Shown here: positions 24,852 to 33,087 of the stretch, piece after piece
Numbering within the stretch: position 1 is the stretch's first letter
Layout: each line of letters starts with the position of its first letter
Assembly: GCA_026004675.1 (NCBI GenBank)
Contig: BPJP01000010.1
Location: 124,001 to 188,000 of the forward strand
Direction of reading: 5' to 3'
DNA length: 64,000 nucleotides
From: Gemmatales bacterium
GTDB taxonomy: Bacteria > Planctomycetota > Planctomycetia > Gemmatales > Gemmataceae
Program-made: the position numbers and the translations under genes
Notes under the pieces: model-generated
The model's database searches: none
What the model saw: the letters and a program-made list of their open reading frames with translations, nothing else
Told to the model about the DNA's origin: nothing

Positions 24852-25576
24852 CGTAATGGCATCAAGTAAGCAAGGTCCTCGAGTTCAAATCGTCCTATCG
24901 CTCCCTGTAGCCGGTGTCGGTCCTGCTTGGCGACGCCGCACGGCTCCACCAATAATGCTCGCATTCCGGCGCTGCGCGGACCGTCGTAGTCATTGAGGTT
25001 TTCATCTCCCACGAATAGTATCCGCCACGGTTCTATTTGGAGGGACCGAATCACTGTCGAGTAAAACATTGGCGAAGGTTTGCGCCAACCGATTTCGGAG
25101 CTTATGAAGAGTTCGCCGATGGCTTCTAAATCGAGCTTCCCCTTCCAGATTCGTCGAAGACGAGCATCGAAATTGGATGCCATGGCCAGGCGATAGCCGG
25201 CTCCCTTTAATTGTGACAAGAGCCTGACGACGGAAGGCGGGCATCGCCAGGAATCCGGTTTGCCGAAATAGTCAAACAGCCAGGCAAAGCACCCGGAAAC
25301 GTCGGCAACGTCATCCAAGACCGAAGCGACGATACGCCGCCACCGTTCCCTTTCGAGAGATTCGCTGCTGACAGGATCATCGTGCCGCCATTCCCTGCTC
25401 AGAAGCTCGCGGAACCGACGTGCAATTTCCTCCGCTCCAAGTTGGCTGCCGAACTGTCGGGCTGTTTGCGCATAGACCTGACTCACGGGTGGATTCGCGT
25501 AAAGCAACGTGCCAACAGCATCGAATACGATTGCTTCGATGTTGGAAAAACTCCAGCCGGTGTTCATCGGTAGCAT
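24848..25576 (-). CDS. HAD-family hydrolase (REG-2/HDHD3-like)
   Basis: 242 residues. Motif I is FDAVGTLL with nucleophile Asp19; the usual second Asp is replaced by Val21, as in the REG-2-like/HDHD3 and dehalogenase branches. Motif II is LAMASNFD, motif III the Lys in GWRKPSPMFY and motif IV FVGDENLNDYDGPRSAGM. The cap is a helical C1 type. Loss of the second Asp argues against ordinary phosphatase chemistry, so the activity is uncertain. The ATG at 25576 is used; MNTGW three codons later is an alternative. It is coupled by a 4-bp overlap to the GGCT-like gene. Confidence 0.8.
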   Translation of the reverse strand: MLPMNTGWSFSNIEAIVFDAVGTLLYANPPVSQVYAQTARQFGSQLGAEEIARRFRELLSREWRHDDPVSSESLERERWRRIVASVLDDVADVSGCFAWLFDYFGKPDSWRCPPSVVRLLSQLKGAGYRLAMASNFDARLRRIWKGKLDLEAIGELFISSEIGWRKPSPMFYSTVIRSLQIEPWRILFVGDENLNDYDGPRSAGMRALLVEPCGVAKQDRHRLQGAIGRFELEDLAYLMPLR

Positions 25577-25705
25577 TCAACTTTCATCGCCCGCTTCTTG
25601 CAGCGGGGCAAAAGCAGCATTTTACAGATTTCCAGGAAAGCTAGCAGGTTGCGCTTCCTGCCTCTACGGAAAACGGAAAAACGGTCTTATCGTCTTGCCC
25701 GTCGG

Positions 25706-25724
25706 CGGTTGCCAACGGCAACCG
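25706..25724. repeat. Perfect hairpin upstream of the BatA-like gene
   Basis: CGGTTGCC, AAC, GGCAACCG: an 8-bp perfect stem with a 3-base loop, about 80 bases before the BatA-like start. It has no T run, so it is more likely an operator or leader structure than a terminator. Confidence 0.35.
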
Positions 25725-25803
25725 GCCGTGTTACGATGACAAGCGACTCCCCCTTTTTACCTGCCGCCAATGCGAATCTCGTGCTACGCAACAGGAGCGC
25801 TCT

Positions 25804-28080
25804 GTGTCGATCGGATTTCTCAATCTCGCCATGCTTTTGGGTCTGATCGCGGTGGCGATTCCGCCCTTGATCCATTTGCTCAATCGCCGACGTTACGAAG
25901 TGGTCGACTGGGGCGCTATGCAGTTCTTGCAGATCAGCGAAACAACGCGGAAACGACTTCTAATCGAAGAGATTCTGCTCATGCTGCTGCGCATGGGGTT
26001 GATCGCCTTGTTGGTTTTTGCGCTGGCTGCCCCTTTCCTCGTGGGTCCGTGGCTCGGAAATGTCTTATCGCGTCCGAACCGCGACGTCGTGCTCATCTTT
26101 GATGGTTCATACAGCATGGGGTACTCGGGAAACCAAAAAACGCCGCACGAGCGCGCCAAAGAGTGGGCCATGGGATATGTCGCTCAATTGGCTGCCGGCG
26201 ACAGCGTGACGGTAATGCAAGCGAAGCAGCAGCCGGTGGTCGTTCAAGAGGCGACCCATGACCTGGAAAAAGTGCGAGAAAAGATTCGCGGCTTGCCTGA
26301 GCCGCGCGGTGGCAGCGATTGGCCCACCGCTGTTGGTGAGGCTTTACGCCGCCTGCAGGACAGCCATCGTCCCCTGCGCGAAATCGTCGTCTTGACCGAT
26401 AACCAGCGTTTTGGCTGGGCGGATTCGTCAAGCATGCTGAGTTGGGAGTTTCTGGCTCGCCGACTCGACAAAACCGGGTTGCTCCGGCCCAGAATCTGGG
26501 TCGTCAACGTCGCCGATGTCAAGGCGAAGCACATTCGCAACTGGTCATTGGCTCCGATCGAGGCCAGCCGGGCGGTTGCATCCGTCGGGCAGGAAATTCG
26601 CTTCCGAACCGCTTTGCAACTCGGAAGCGAACAAGAATACAGCCCCCCTTATCGGCTTCGCCTGGTAATCGATGGCGGCGTGGAAGAAAAGAAACTCGAT
26701 TTCCCTGAATCGGCCCGGGCGGAAAAAGGAAGAATTCCTCTGAGCTTTCGGCACAAGTTCATCACCCCTGGCTCGCATTTGGTCACGGTGATCGTGGAGC
26801 CTGATCCGCCCAAATCGGAGCGTCCGGCGGATGACTCGATCAAGGATGAACTGCCAGGCGACAATCGTCAGGATTTCGCCATCGAAGTCCTGCAGGCTTT
26901 GCCGGTTTTACTCGTTGATGGGGATATGCGGCACAAAGTCGGAGAACGCGGTACCGACCCTATGCTCGCTGCCCTCTCGCCAAAGCGCGACCGTACTCCG
27001 GTCGTCAAAGCGAAAGTCGTCCCAATTCAGGATTTTTCGGCAACTTCGCTGAAAAGCCCGATCGACCCCGAACGTCCGGATTCGCATCCGCGCGTCGTCA
27101 TCTTTTGCAACGTGGCTCGATTCAGCCCTTCCCAGCAATCCGCGATTGAAGAATTCCTTAGAGCCGGCGGTGGTGTTCTCGTGACTCTGGGGGAACGCGT
27201 CGAAGCAGAGGAATACAATCGCCACCTCCACCGCGGCGGGGAAGGATGGTTTCCCGCTCGCCTCGAAAAAATCGACGGCGACGACGCCGACACGAAAGAG
27301 TACGTCAGTCCGGACGCTGCATCGTTCAACAGCCCCGCTTTGGAATTGTTTCGTGAAGCGCAATCGGGGGGATTATCCGACGCCCGTTTTCCCCGCTGGT
27401 GGAAAATGCAGACGAGCAGTCGCCATTCTTCTGCCATTGTGACGGCCTTGTTTACCAACAAGGACCCGTTTCTGACGGAATGCCAATATGAAAAGGGCAA
27501 AGTCATCGCTTCGGCGGTGCCGCTGGATACTTCATGGCGAACCAACCTGACTGGTCTGATCGCCTTTCCCCCCTTCATTCATGAACTGGTCTATTATTTG
27601 GCCGGCGCCAGGGGAGCGGACTTCAACCTCGAAGCTGGCCAACCCATGCGCTTCCATCCCGATCCGGACCAACTTCCAAATCAGATCGAGATACAGCCGC
27701 CGGAAGGTGAAGCCGAAACCATCCATGTGCCAGAATGGCTCAAGAAACATGAACTTCCTTCGCTGAAGGATCATCCCTTTATCTACGAAAACACACGGGA
27801 AACGGGGGTCTACGAGTTAATTCCCGACAAAGGGAAAAAAGTCTATTTTGTCGTCAAACCGGATCATCGCGAATCGGACTTGACGGAAAACAGCGAAGAA
27901 GATCGCACCTTGGTGGCGGAGCAAGTGCCTATGACCTATGAATCGGACCGCGAAACGGTAATCGGTGCCTCCAAGAGCGACGTCAAACGCGAGTTATGGT
28001 GGTGGTTCATGCTTGGGGTGGTGGTTCTGTTATGTGCTGAAGTCTGGCTGACCCGGCGAATCGTTGCCAATCGGACATGA
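25804..28080 (+). CDS. BatA/vWA-domain membrane protein
   Basis: 758 residues from GTG 25804, after an ACAGGAGCG site. The first 90 residues hold the BatA-type N-terminus: a hydrophobic start (FLNLAMLLGLIAVAIPPLIHLLNRRRYEVVDWGAMQFL) and a second membrane segment at about 57-80. A von Willebrand A domain follows, with a complete MIDAS start DGSYSM at 100-105 and VLTDNQ later. A large periplasmic region with a glutamine-amidotransferase-like segment (LRAGGGVLVTLGERVEAEEY) leads to a final membrane helix at about 735-752. In planctomycetes such genes usually sit in MoxR/Bat clusters, yet no MoxR gene is adjacent here. A role in envelope protein assembly or stress tolerance is inferred from family naming. 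It is followed 97 bp later by the Rieske gene. Confidence 0.85.
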   Translation: MSIGFLNLAMLLGLIAVAIPPLIHLLNRRRYEVVDWGAMQFLQISETTRKRLLIEEILLMLLRMGLIALLVFALAAPFLVGPWLGNVLSRPNRDVVLIFDGSYSMGYSGNQKTPHERAKEWAMGYVAQLAAGDSVTVMQAKQQPVVVQEATHDLEKVREKIRGLPEPRGGSDWPTAVGEALRRLQDSHRPLREIVVLTDNQRFGWADSSSMLSWEFLARRLDKTGLLRPRIWVVNVADVKAKHIRNWSLAPIEASRAVASVGQEIRFRTALQLGSEQEYSPPYRLRLVIDGGVEEKKLDFPESARAEKGRIPLSFRHKFITPGSHLVTVIVEPDPPKSERPADDSIKDELPGDNRQDFAIEVLQALPVLLVDGDMRHKVGERGTDPMLAALSPKRDRTPVVKAKVVPIQDFSATSLKSPIDPERPDSHPRVVIFCNVARFSPSQQSAIEEFLRAGGGVLVTLGERVEAEEYNRHLHRGGEGWFPARLEKIDGDDADTKEYVSPDAASFNSPALELFREAQSGGLSDARFPRWWKMQTSSRHSSAIVTALFTNKDPFLTECQYEKGKVIASAVPLDTSWRTNLTGLIAFPPFIHELVYYLAGARGADFNLEAGQPMRFHPDPDQLPNQIEIQPPEGEAETIHVPEWLKKHELPSLKDHPFIYENTRETGVYELIPDKGKKVYFVVKPDHRESDLTENSEEDRTLVAEQVPMTYESDRETVIGASKSDVKRELWWWFMLGVVVLLCAEVWLTRRIVANRT

Positions 28081-28177
28081 GCCAGGACGAACATTGCCGC
28101 GACCACGGCGGCGGCGAGCGACAGCACTTCCAGAAACGGCAGCAAACGAGAGGCGTTCCTCTTGGGAGTTGGTAAAT

Positions 28178-28804
28178 ATGAACGAAACGAACGAGCGGAG
28201 GGATCCCGCAGAGACGCCGTCGGAAGACCACGGTGCGGACGACAACGCTGAACAAAGGGGCGACCAAGAAGCCGTTGCCAGCGAAGCTGGCGGATTCTCT
28301 GTTGGTGAGCAAGCCGAAGCAACCTCCGCATCAGAAGATTGTTCGGCAACGCGGCGCGGCTTTCTCACCAAAGTGTCCTCCGCCGCGATGCTGACGGGGC
28401 TGGCCGCCAGCTATGGTACGCTGGCAGTCATGGCCGGTAAATTCCTTTATGTGAGTCGCCCGCTGAAAAAAGCGTGGCTGTACGTGACTTCGCTGGACCA
28501 GCTTCGACCGGGAGAAGCCATGTCGTTTGTCATGCCCACTGGACAGCGTATCAGCCTGCGCCGGCGCGGGAAGGAAGGAACGGCCGACGACTTTCTGGCA
28601 TTGTCGAGCGTCTGTCCTCACTTGGGTTGTCGCGTGCATTGGGAGGTGCAGAATAACCGCTACTTTTGCCCTTGCCACAATGGCGTGTTCACTCCCGAGG
28701 GCGTTGCTGTCGCGGGGCCGCCAGCAGATGCCGGGCAATCGCTGTTCGCATTTCCGATCAAGGTGGAAAACGGTCTGGTTTTTGTCGAGGCACCAATCGA
28801 ATGA
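28178..28804 (+). CDS. Rieske iron-sulfur protein
   Basis: 208 residues from ATG 28178 (GGGAG upstream); an upstream in-frame extension is not supported. The first 55 residues are acidic and cytoplasmic. A twin-arginine motif RRGFLTK at 59-65 and a hydrophobic helix form a Tat-type membrane anchor. The 2Fe-2S cluster is bound by CPHLGC at 146-151 and CPCHNG at 164-169, with the Pro loop GPPADAG after it. It is the electron-accepting Rieske subunit of a bc1/b6f-type quinol oxidase complex, working on the positive side of the membrane. Its stop overlaps the cytochrome b start (ATGA at 28801-28804), so the two subunits are coupled. An octaheme cytochrome follows. Confidence 0.93.
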   Translation: MNETNERRDPAETPSEDHGADDNAEQRGDQEAVASEAGGFSVGEQAEATSASEDCSATRRGFLTKVSSAAMLTGLAASYGTLAVMAGKFLYVSRPLKKAWLYVTSLDQLRPGEAMSFVMPTGQRISLRRRGKEGTADDFLALSSVCPHLGCRVHWEVQNNRYFCPCHNGVFTPEGVAVAGPPADAGQSLFAFPIKVENGLVFVEAPIE

Positions 28805-29847
28805 AGTTCAAGGACTGGCTGTACGAACGGTTTCCCGTGCGCGGCGAGGAATTGCGCGAGTTGACCAATGAGCCGGTTCCCAATCACTTGAAACGTTGGT
28901 GGTTCTGTCTGGGAGGAACGCCTGCTTATTTGTTCGTGGTGCAGATCGTTACCGGCATCCTGTTGGCGATCTACTACCAGCCAACCCAGGCCAGCGCCTA
29001 TGCTTCTGTCCGCCGTATTACCGAGGTGGAAACTTATGGTTGGTATTTCCGCGGGTTGCACAAATGGGGAGCAACCCTGATGATTGCCGCCGTCATTCTC
29101 CACCAGATTCGCGTTTTTTTCACGGGGGCGTATCGCAAGCCGCGCGAACTCAACTGGATTGTCGGCATGTGCCTGCTGGTGTGCACTTTGATGCTCGGCT
29201 TCACCGGTTATTGTCTCGTGTACGAGCAGCTCAGCTACTGGGGAGCGAAAGTCGGAGCCAACATTGCCGAAACCGTCCCTGCAATCGGGCCGTTCGCCAA
29301 GAAAATGCTGCTTGGCGGCGAAGATTACAACGAACGCACCCTGCCACGCTTCTTCATTCTTCATGCTGCCATCCTGCCGGTGACAATGATGGTGCTCCTG
29401 GCCCTTCACATCTTGCTGGTTCGGCTGCACGGCGTCACTGAATACCGCTTCCAAGCGGACCCGCCCGATCAACCGGACCACTATCAGTTTTATCCCGATC
29501 ACCTCTACACCGAACTGGCCATCGGCTTGGTGCTCATGGTGATCTTGAGCGTCTTGGCGACGGTGTTTCCTCCTGTTTTGGGGCCTCCCGCCGATCCGTT
29601 GACGACCCCTGAGGTGATCAAGCCCGAGTGGTTTTTTTACGTCGCGTTTCGCTGGTTGAAACTTTTTTCCGGAACGGTGGCAGTCTTGAGCATGGGCTTC
29701 ATCGTAGCGGCGATGTTCGTTTGGCCGTTCCTCGATGCGATGATCCGGCGCCGGTGGCCGAATAGCGAAGCAAGCGTTTGGATCGGCATCGTCGTTGCTT
29801 TGACGATCGTCGCTTTGACGATTTGGGAAGCCTTCGTTCCCCATTGA
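28801..29847 (+). CDS. Cytochrome b, b6-type with subunit IV part fused
   Basis: 348 residues, with the b6 part (about 1-215) and a subunit-IV-like part (about 220-348) in one chain. Heme b ligands are His87/His101 (13 residues between) and His188/His203 (14 between), the b6f-type spacing. Cys36 in RWWFCLGG aligns with the Cys of FYCLGG that covalently binds heme c_i in b6f and Firmicutes complexes. The Qo-site motif is PEWF at 275-278 rather than PEWY. The product is the quinol-oxidising membrane core that hands electrons to the Rieske protein. It overlaps the Rieske gene by 4 bp and is followed after 63 bp by an octaheme cytochrome c gene in place of cytochrome c1 or f. Menaquinol as substrate is likely but inferred. 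Confidence 0.92.
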   Translation: MKFKDWLYERFPVRGEELRELTNEPVPNHLKRWWFCLGGTPAYLFVVQIVTGILLAIYYQPTQASAYASVRRITEVETYGWYFRGLHKWGATLMIAAVILHQIRVFFTGAYRKPRELNWIVGMCLLVCTLMLGFTGYCLVYEQLSYWGAKVGANIAETVPAIGPFAKKMLLGGEDYNERTLPRFFILHAAILPVTMMVLLALHILLVRLHGVTEYRFQADPPDQPDHYQFYPDHLYTELAIGLVLMVILSVLATVFPPVLGPPADPLTTPEVIKPEWFFYVAFRWLKLFSGTVAVLSMGFIVAAMFVWPFLDAMIRRRWPNSEASVWIGIVVALTIVALTIWEAFVPH

Positions 29848-29910
29848 TGTGTTGCTGGATGTCATTCTCCTGTCCAAAGGGCAGATTCAACCAAAAAGCG
29901 GAGATCATGC

Positions 29911-31500
29911 ATGAGTTTGGAAATGAAACGTATCATAATTGCCGTCCTTAGTATCATCTTCCTGCTGTCGCTGGTACTTGTGCAGTGGGCGGAAGTCGCA
30001 CGCAAGCGCGCTGAAGTAGGACTGGCGGAGGCTCCTGTAGTCATTCCGCAAAGCTCGCGAGCATGTGTCGACTGCCACAAACAAAGCACGCCGGGCATCA
30101 TCGATCACTGGAAAACCAGCACTCATGCCCACAAAGGAATTGGCTGCGTCGAATGCCACCAGGCCGAGCACGGCGACGTGGATGGTTTCATGCACTACGG
30201 CGCGCAAATCGCTACCGTGGTGACACCGCGCGATTGTTCCCGCTGCCATCCCACCGAATTCGCGGAATTCAGCCGCAGCCACCACGCCAAAGGAGGTAAC
30301 ATCCTGGCTTCTCTCGATAATTATCTGGCCGAAGTCGTTGAAGGTGCCCGTGTGCCTTTCAATCCGCACGGCGCTACTCCCGGCATGGCGGTCAAAGAAG
30401 TCAATGGCATGGCGGCGGCTTTCACAGGCTGCCAGCAATGCCACGGCAGCAAAGTCGCTCTCCAAGCCACCGATGGCGGCATGATCACAGTGACCGACCT
30501 CAAACCTGACAAGAATGGCAAACCGACGAATCAAGAGGCGGTCGCTCGTATTCTCAAAGACCAGAACGGCCGCCCCCTTTATCATCCCAGCACATGGCCC
30601 AACACTGGCATCGGGCGACTGAACCTCGACGGCTCCAAAGGATCTTGCTCTGCCTGTCACTCGCGGCACGACTTCTCGCCCCGTCGCGCCAGACAGCCTG
30701 AGAACTGCGGCAAATGTCACCTCGGACCCGACCACCCGCAAAAAGAAATCTATGAAGAATCCAAACACGGAGTCGCCTATCGCGATCTTCGGGATTCGAT
30801 GAATCTCGATTCGCCCACTTGGGTGCTTGGTCGAGATTATTCGCAAGCTCCGACCTGCGCTACTTGCCATATGTCGGGCCATACCCGAAACGATGGCAAA
30901 GTCACCCACGATCCAGGACAGCGTATTTCGTGGAGCAACCGGCCACCCGTCAGCCTGCTCATGGATACCAACGCCGACCATGAAATCGTCAAGGAAACGG
31001 ATCCCGCCAAACGCCGAGAGCTGATCGTCGACACCTGGCAGGCGAAACGGTCCCGGATGAAGGAGGTTTGCTCGCACTGCCACACGCCGGACTATGTCAA
31101 CGCCTTTTACAAGCAATATGACGACTTCGTCATCCTTTATAACGAGAAGTTCGCCAAACCGGGGCAGGCATTGATGCAGGAAATGTACAAACAGAAGCTG
31201 CTGACCAAGACGAATTTCGACGAGGAACTGGAGTGGACCTGGTTCTATTTATGGCACCACGAGGGACGACGGGCTCGGCATGGTGCATCGATGATGGCAC
31301 CCGATTATGCCCATTGGCATGGTACGTACGAAGTTGCTGAGCGGTTTTACATGCACATGATCCCGCAAATCCGCGAGATTTGTGCCCACGCAAAAAAGGA
31401 TGGCAAAGAAGCGGAACAAGAAGCGGTTCTGAAACTGCTCGACGATATCTTGTCTCGTCCGGAGCATGCGTGGTTCAAGAGCCGAGCGGCAAAGAAATGA
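29911..31500 (+). CDS. Membrane-anchored octaheme cytochrome c, HAO-like
   Basis: 529 residues with exactly eight CxxCH heme sites starting at residues 52, 79, 109, 174, 246, 266, 316 and 387, followed by a helical C-terminal domain. That count and layout match the hydroxylamine oxidoreductase (HAO)/octaheme family. Residues 6-27 form an N-terminal hydrophobic segment without a clear cleavage site, so it is probably anchored with the heme domain on the periplasmic side. Tyr466 in APDYAHWHGTYE lies in the region where true HAO carries its heme-crosslinking Tyr; whether it is equivalent needs alignment. A GGAG site precedes 29911. Being third in the Rieske/cyt b operon, it probably receives electrons from that complex, as cytochrome c1 or a terminal reductase would. 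Hydroxylamine or nitrite chemistry is possible but unproven. Confidence 0.9.
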   Translation: MSLEMKRIIIAVLSIIFLLSLVLVQWAEVARKRAEVGLAEAPVVIPQSSRACVDCHKQSTPGIIDHWKTSTHAHKGIGCVECHQAEHGDVDGFMHYGAQIATVVTPRDCSRCHPTEFAEFSRSHHAKGGNILASLDNYLAEVVEGARVPFNPHGATPGMAVKEVNGMAAAFTGCQQCHGSKVALQATDGGMITVTDLKPDKNGKPTNQEAVARILKDQNGRPLYHPSTWPNTGIGRLNLDGSKGSCSACHSRHDFSPRRARQPENCGKCHLGPDHPQKEIYEESKHGVAYRDLRDSMNLDSPTWVLGRDYSQAPTCATCHMSGHTRNDGKVTHDPGQRISWSNRPPVSLLMDTNADHEIVKETDPAKRRELIVDTWQAKRSRMKEVCSHCHTPDYVNAFYKQYDDFVILYNEKFAKPGQALMQEMYKQKLLTKTNFDEELEWTWFYLWHHEGRRARHGASMMAPDYAHWHGTYEVAERFYMHMIPQIREICAHAKKDGKEAEQEAVLKLLDDILSRPEHAWFKSRAAKK

Positions 31501-31531
31501 CGGCCAGGGCTAGGACTGGGTAGCGCCTGCG

Positions 31532-31912
31532 CTATTCGGGTGAAGTTGTCAACGGGATGTCGATCTGGTTGTTGCCCGACTGGACGGTGTACTTCAATCC
31601 TGATTCTTCCTTGCGGGTGTATTTGGCGGGGACGAGCAATTTGCCAACGGCCTCGATCATCGGGTTTTCATTTTGTTCAGGCATGGAGGTGGCGACGACG
31701 GTGACGAAATACTCTCCGGCGGGCATCTCGGCGCGATAAGAGCCGTCGTTTTGAATCTGGCCGTAAGCCACCGTTTTGCCGTCAGTGGAAATCCACGTCA
31801 CGGTCCCCGTGACGAGGGGTTCACCATCAAGCGTCACATTTCCGCTGACCACGGCTCGGCCACCGCCGCAACCTGCAATCAAAGCAACGAAAATCAACAA
31901 CGTCAACCGCAT
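31532..31912 (-). CDS. Small lipoprotein with carboxypeptidase-regulatory-like fold
   Basis: 126 residues from ATG 31912; a longer open frame reaching 32041 overlaps the upstream gene and has no signal. The signal sequence ends in a lipobox (ALIAGC, Cys14) followed by GGG. The mature protein begins VSGNVTLDGEPLVTGTVTWISTDGK and continues with beta strands (GSYRAEMPAGEYFVTVVA), the common planctomycete lipoprotein type related to carboxypeptidase-regulatory and transthyretin-like domains. It lies 23 bp downstream of a DUF1559 gene; this DUF1559-lipoprotein pairing is frequent in planctomycetes. Function is unknown, presumably envelope-associated. Confidence 0.8.
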   Translation of the reverse strand: MRLTLLIFVALIAGCGGGRAVVSGNVTLDGEPLVTGTVTWISTDGKTVAYGQIQNDGSYRAEMPAGEYFVTVVATSMPEQNENPMIEAVGKLLVPAKYTRKEESGLKYTVQSGNNQIDIPLTTSPE

Positions 31913-31935
31913 GGTGATCTGGATCGCTGATGGCG

Positions 31936-32835
31936 TTATGGGACCGAAACACTTTCGCCACCGGCCTTCGTGCTCAAAGCGCGATAAGTGCTGTAGTTGA
32001 TCGTTTGGGATATATAGCGAACCGAACCGTCGGCAAGGCAAAAATTAGCACCTCCTGGATGCCGGCTGCGGAAGGACATCACATTCCACCATTGCGTTGG
32101 TGTCGGCGGATCGGGCATGTAGTTCAAGGGTGCGTGACAGCTGGCATAATCCCCGTTGGCATAGTAGGCCATCGAATGGTAGTTGTGTTCGGGAATATCT
32201 TCGCCGATCATGAACGTGTTGGAGGTTCCGTCAATAATATCATCCAGCCGAATTGGTTCGAGATAAGTAGAGCGGTAAAACAGGCCGTTGTTGCCGGTCG
32301 TCCAGTGCCGATCCGGTTCGGTGCCAGGATGGATGCTGCGTGATCCTCCCATACGGGTATCCCCAATGACGCCTTTATAGCTGGTCAAGGCGACCGGAAT
32401 GCCGGACCACTGGAATTGCTGGGTCGAAAGCTGGCGAACCGATTCGTCCGACGGACATTGCAGAATCGGCAGCTGCGTTTTGGCCGCCGCCCGGCAAGAG
32501 GGATGATTGATGCCCGCGTACGAGAAAAAAGCACCGTTGAAACCCACTTCGAATTGGCGGTAAAGGTTCTGTTGTTCCAGAAACGGCAGACTGTGCAGAA
32601 TCCAACCGGCGCCGCTCTTTCCATGCCACGGGTTGTAGCTGATCGGCAGAAAATTAGAGGCATCGTGATAGGCGTGAACCGCCACGCCTAGTTGTTTCAA
32701 ATTGTTGACGCAGCGCAGCCGGTTGGCGGCTTCACGAACCTTTTGAACCGCTGGCAACAGAAGCCCAACCAGTACGCCAATGATTGCAATGACGACAAGT
32801 AACTCGATTAACGTGAAACCGGCTGTCCTTCTCAT
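31936..32835 (-). CDS. DUF1559 pseudopilin-like protein
   Basis: 299 residues. The N-terminus is a type IV prepilin signal ([20 protein letters not shown]; cleavage before Phe), followed by VREAANRLRCVNNLKQLGVAVHAYHD. The C-terminus has the H-x9-DG motif in HPGGANFCLADGSVRYIS that defines the DUF1559 family. A central beta-rich domain with paired Cys (HPSCRAAAK, LQCPSDES) is exported. Planctomycete genomes carry dozens of these, and they are thought to be pseudopilins or surface proteins. A GAGAGGAACC ribosome site precedes the ATG. It forms an operon with the lipoprotein downstream. A prepilin peptidase is not in the window. Confidence 0.92.
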   Translation of the reverse strand: MRRTAGFTLIELLVVIAIIGVLVGLLLPAVQKVREAANRLRCVNNLKQLGVAVHAYHDASNFLPISYNPWHGKSGAGWILHSLPFLEQQNLYRQFEVGFNGAFFSYAGINHPSCRAAAKTQLPILQCPSDESVRQLSTQQFQWSGIPVALTSYKGVIGDTRMGGSRSIHPGTEPDRHWTTGNNGLFYRSTYLEPIRLDDIIDGTSNTFMIGEDIPEHNYHSMAYYANGDYASCHAPLNYMPDPPTPTQWWNVMSFRSRHPGGANFCLADGSVRYISQTINYSTYRALSTKAGGESVSVP

Positions 32836-33087
32836 GGTTCCTCTCCCGGCTTATTGGCGACTTCTTCGAGTCTAATACGACGCGGGCGGCAAGGCAAAGC
32901 CTTTTGACAGAAATCACCAGCGTTGCGGTCTGCCGGGAACAGACCGGCCAGCCAGATTTTCCGGTTGTAACACGGCAGAACGGAATTTTTTTCATCTGCC
33001 TCGATGTTGGTTATAGCCTCAGAATGTTAAACTGGGTAAATTGGTCAGATAGAAAGATTTAGCTGTGTTGATTGTTTGCCATTTGCC

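Noticed and set aside
28660-29877. Minus-strand open frame of 405 codons
   Set aside because: Antisense to the Rieske/cytochrome b genes, whose heme and cluster motifs leave no doubt about the coding strand.
29905-31116. Minus-strand open frame of 403 codons
   Set aside because: Antisense to the octaheme cytochrome c gene with eight CxxCH sites; it is a shadow frame.
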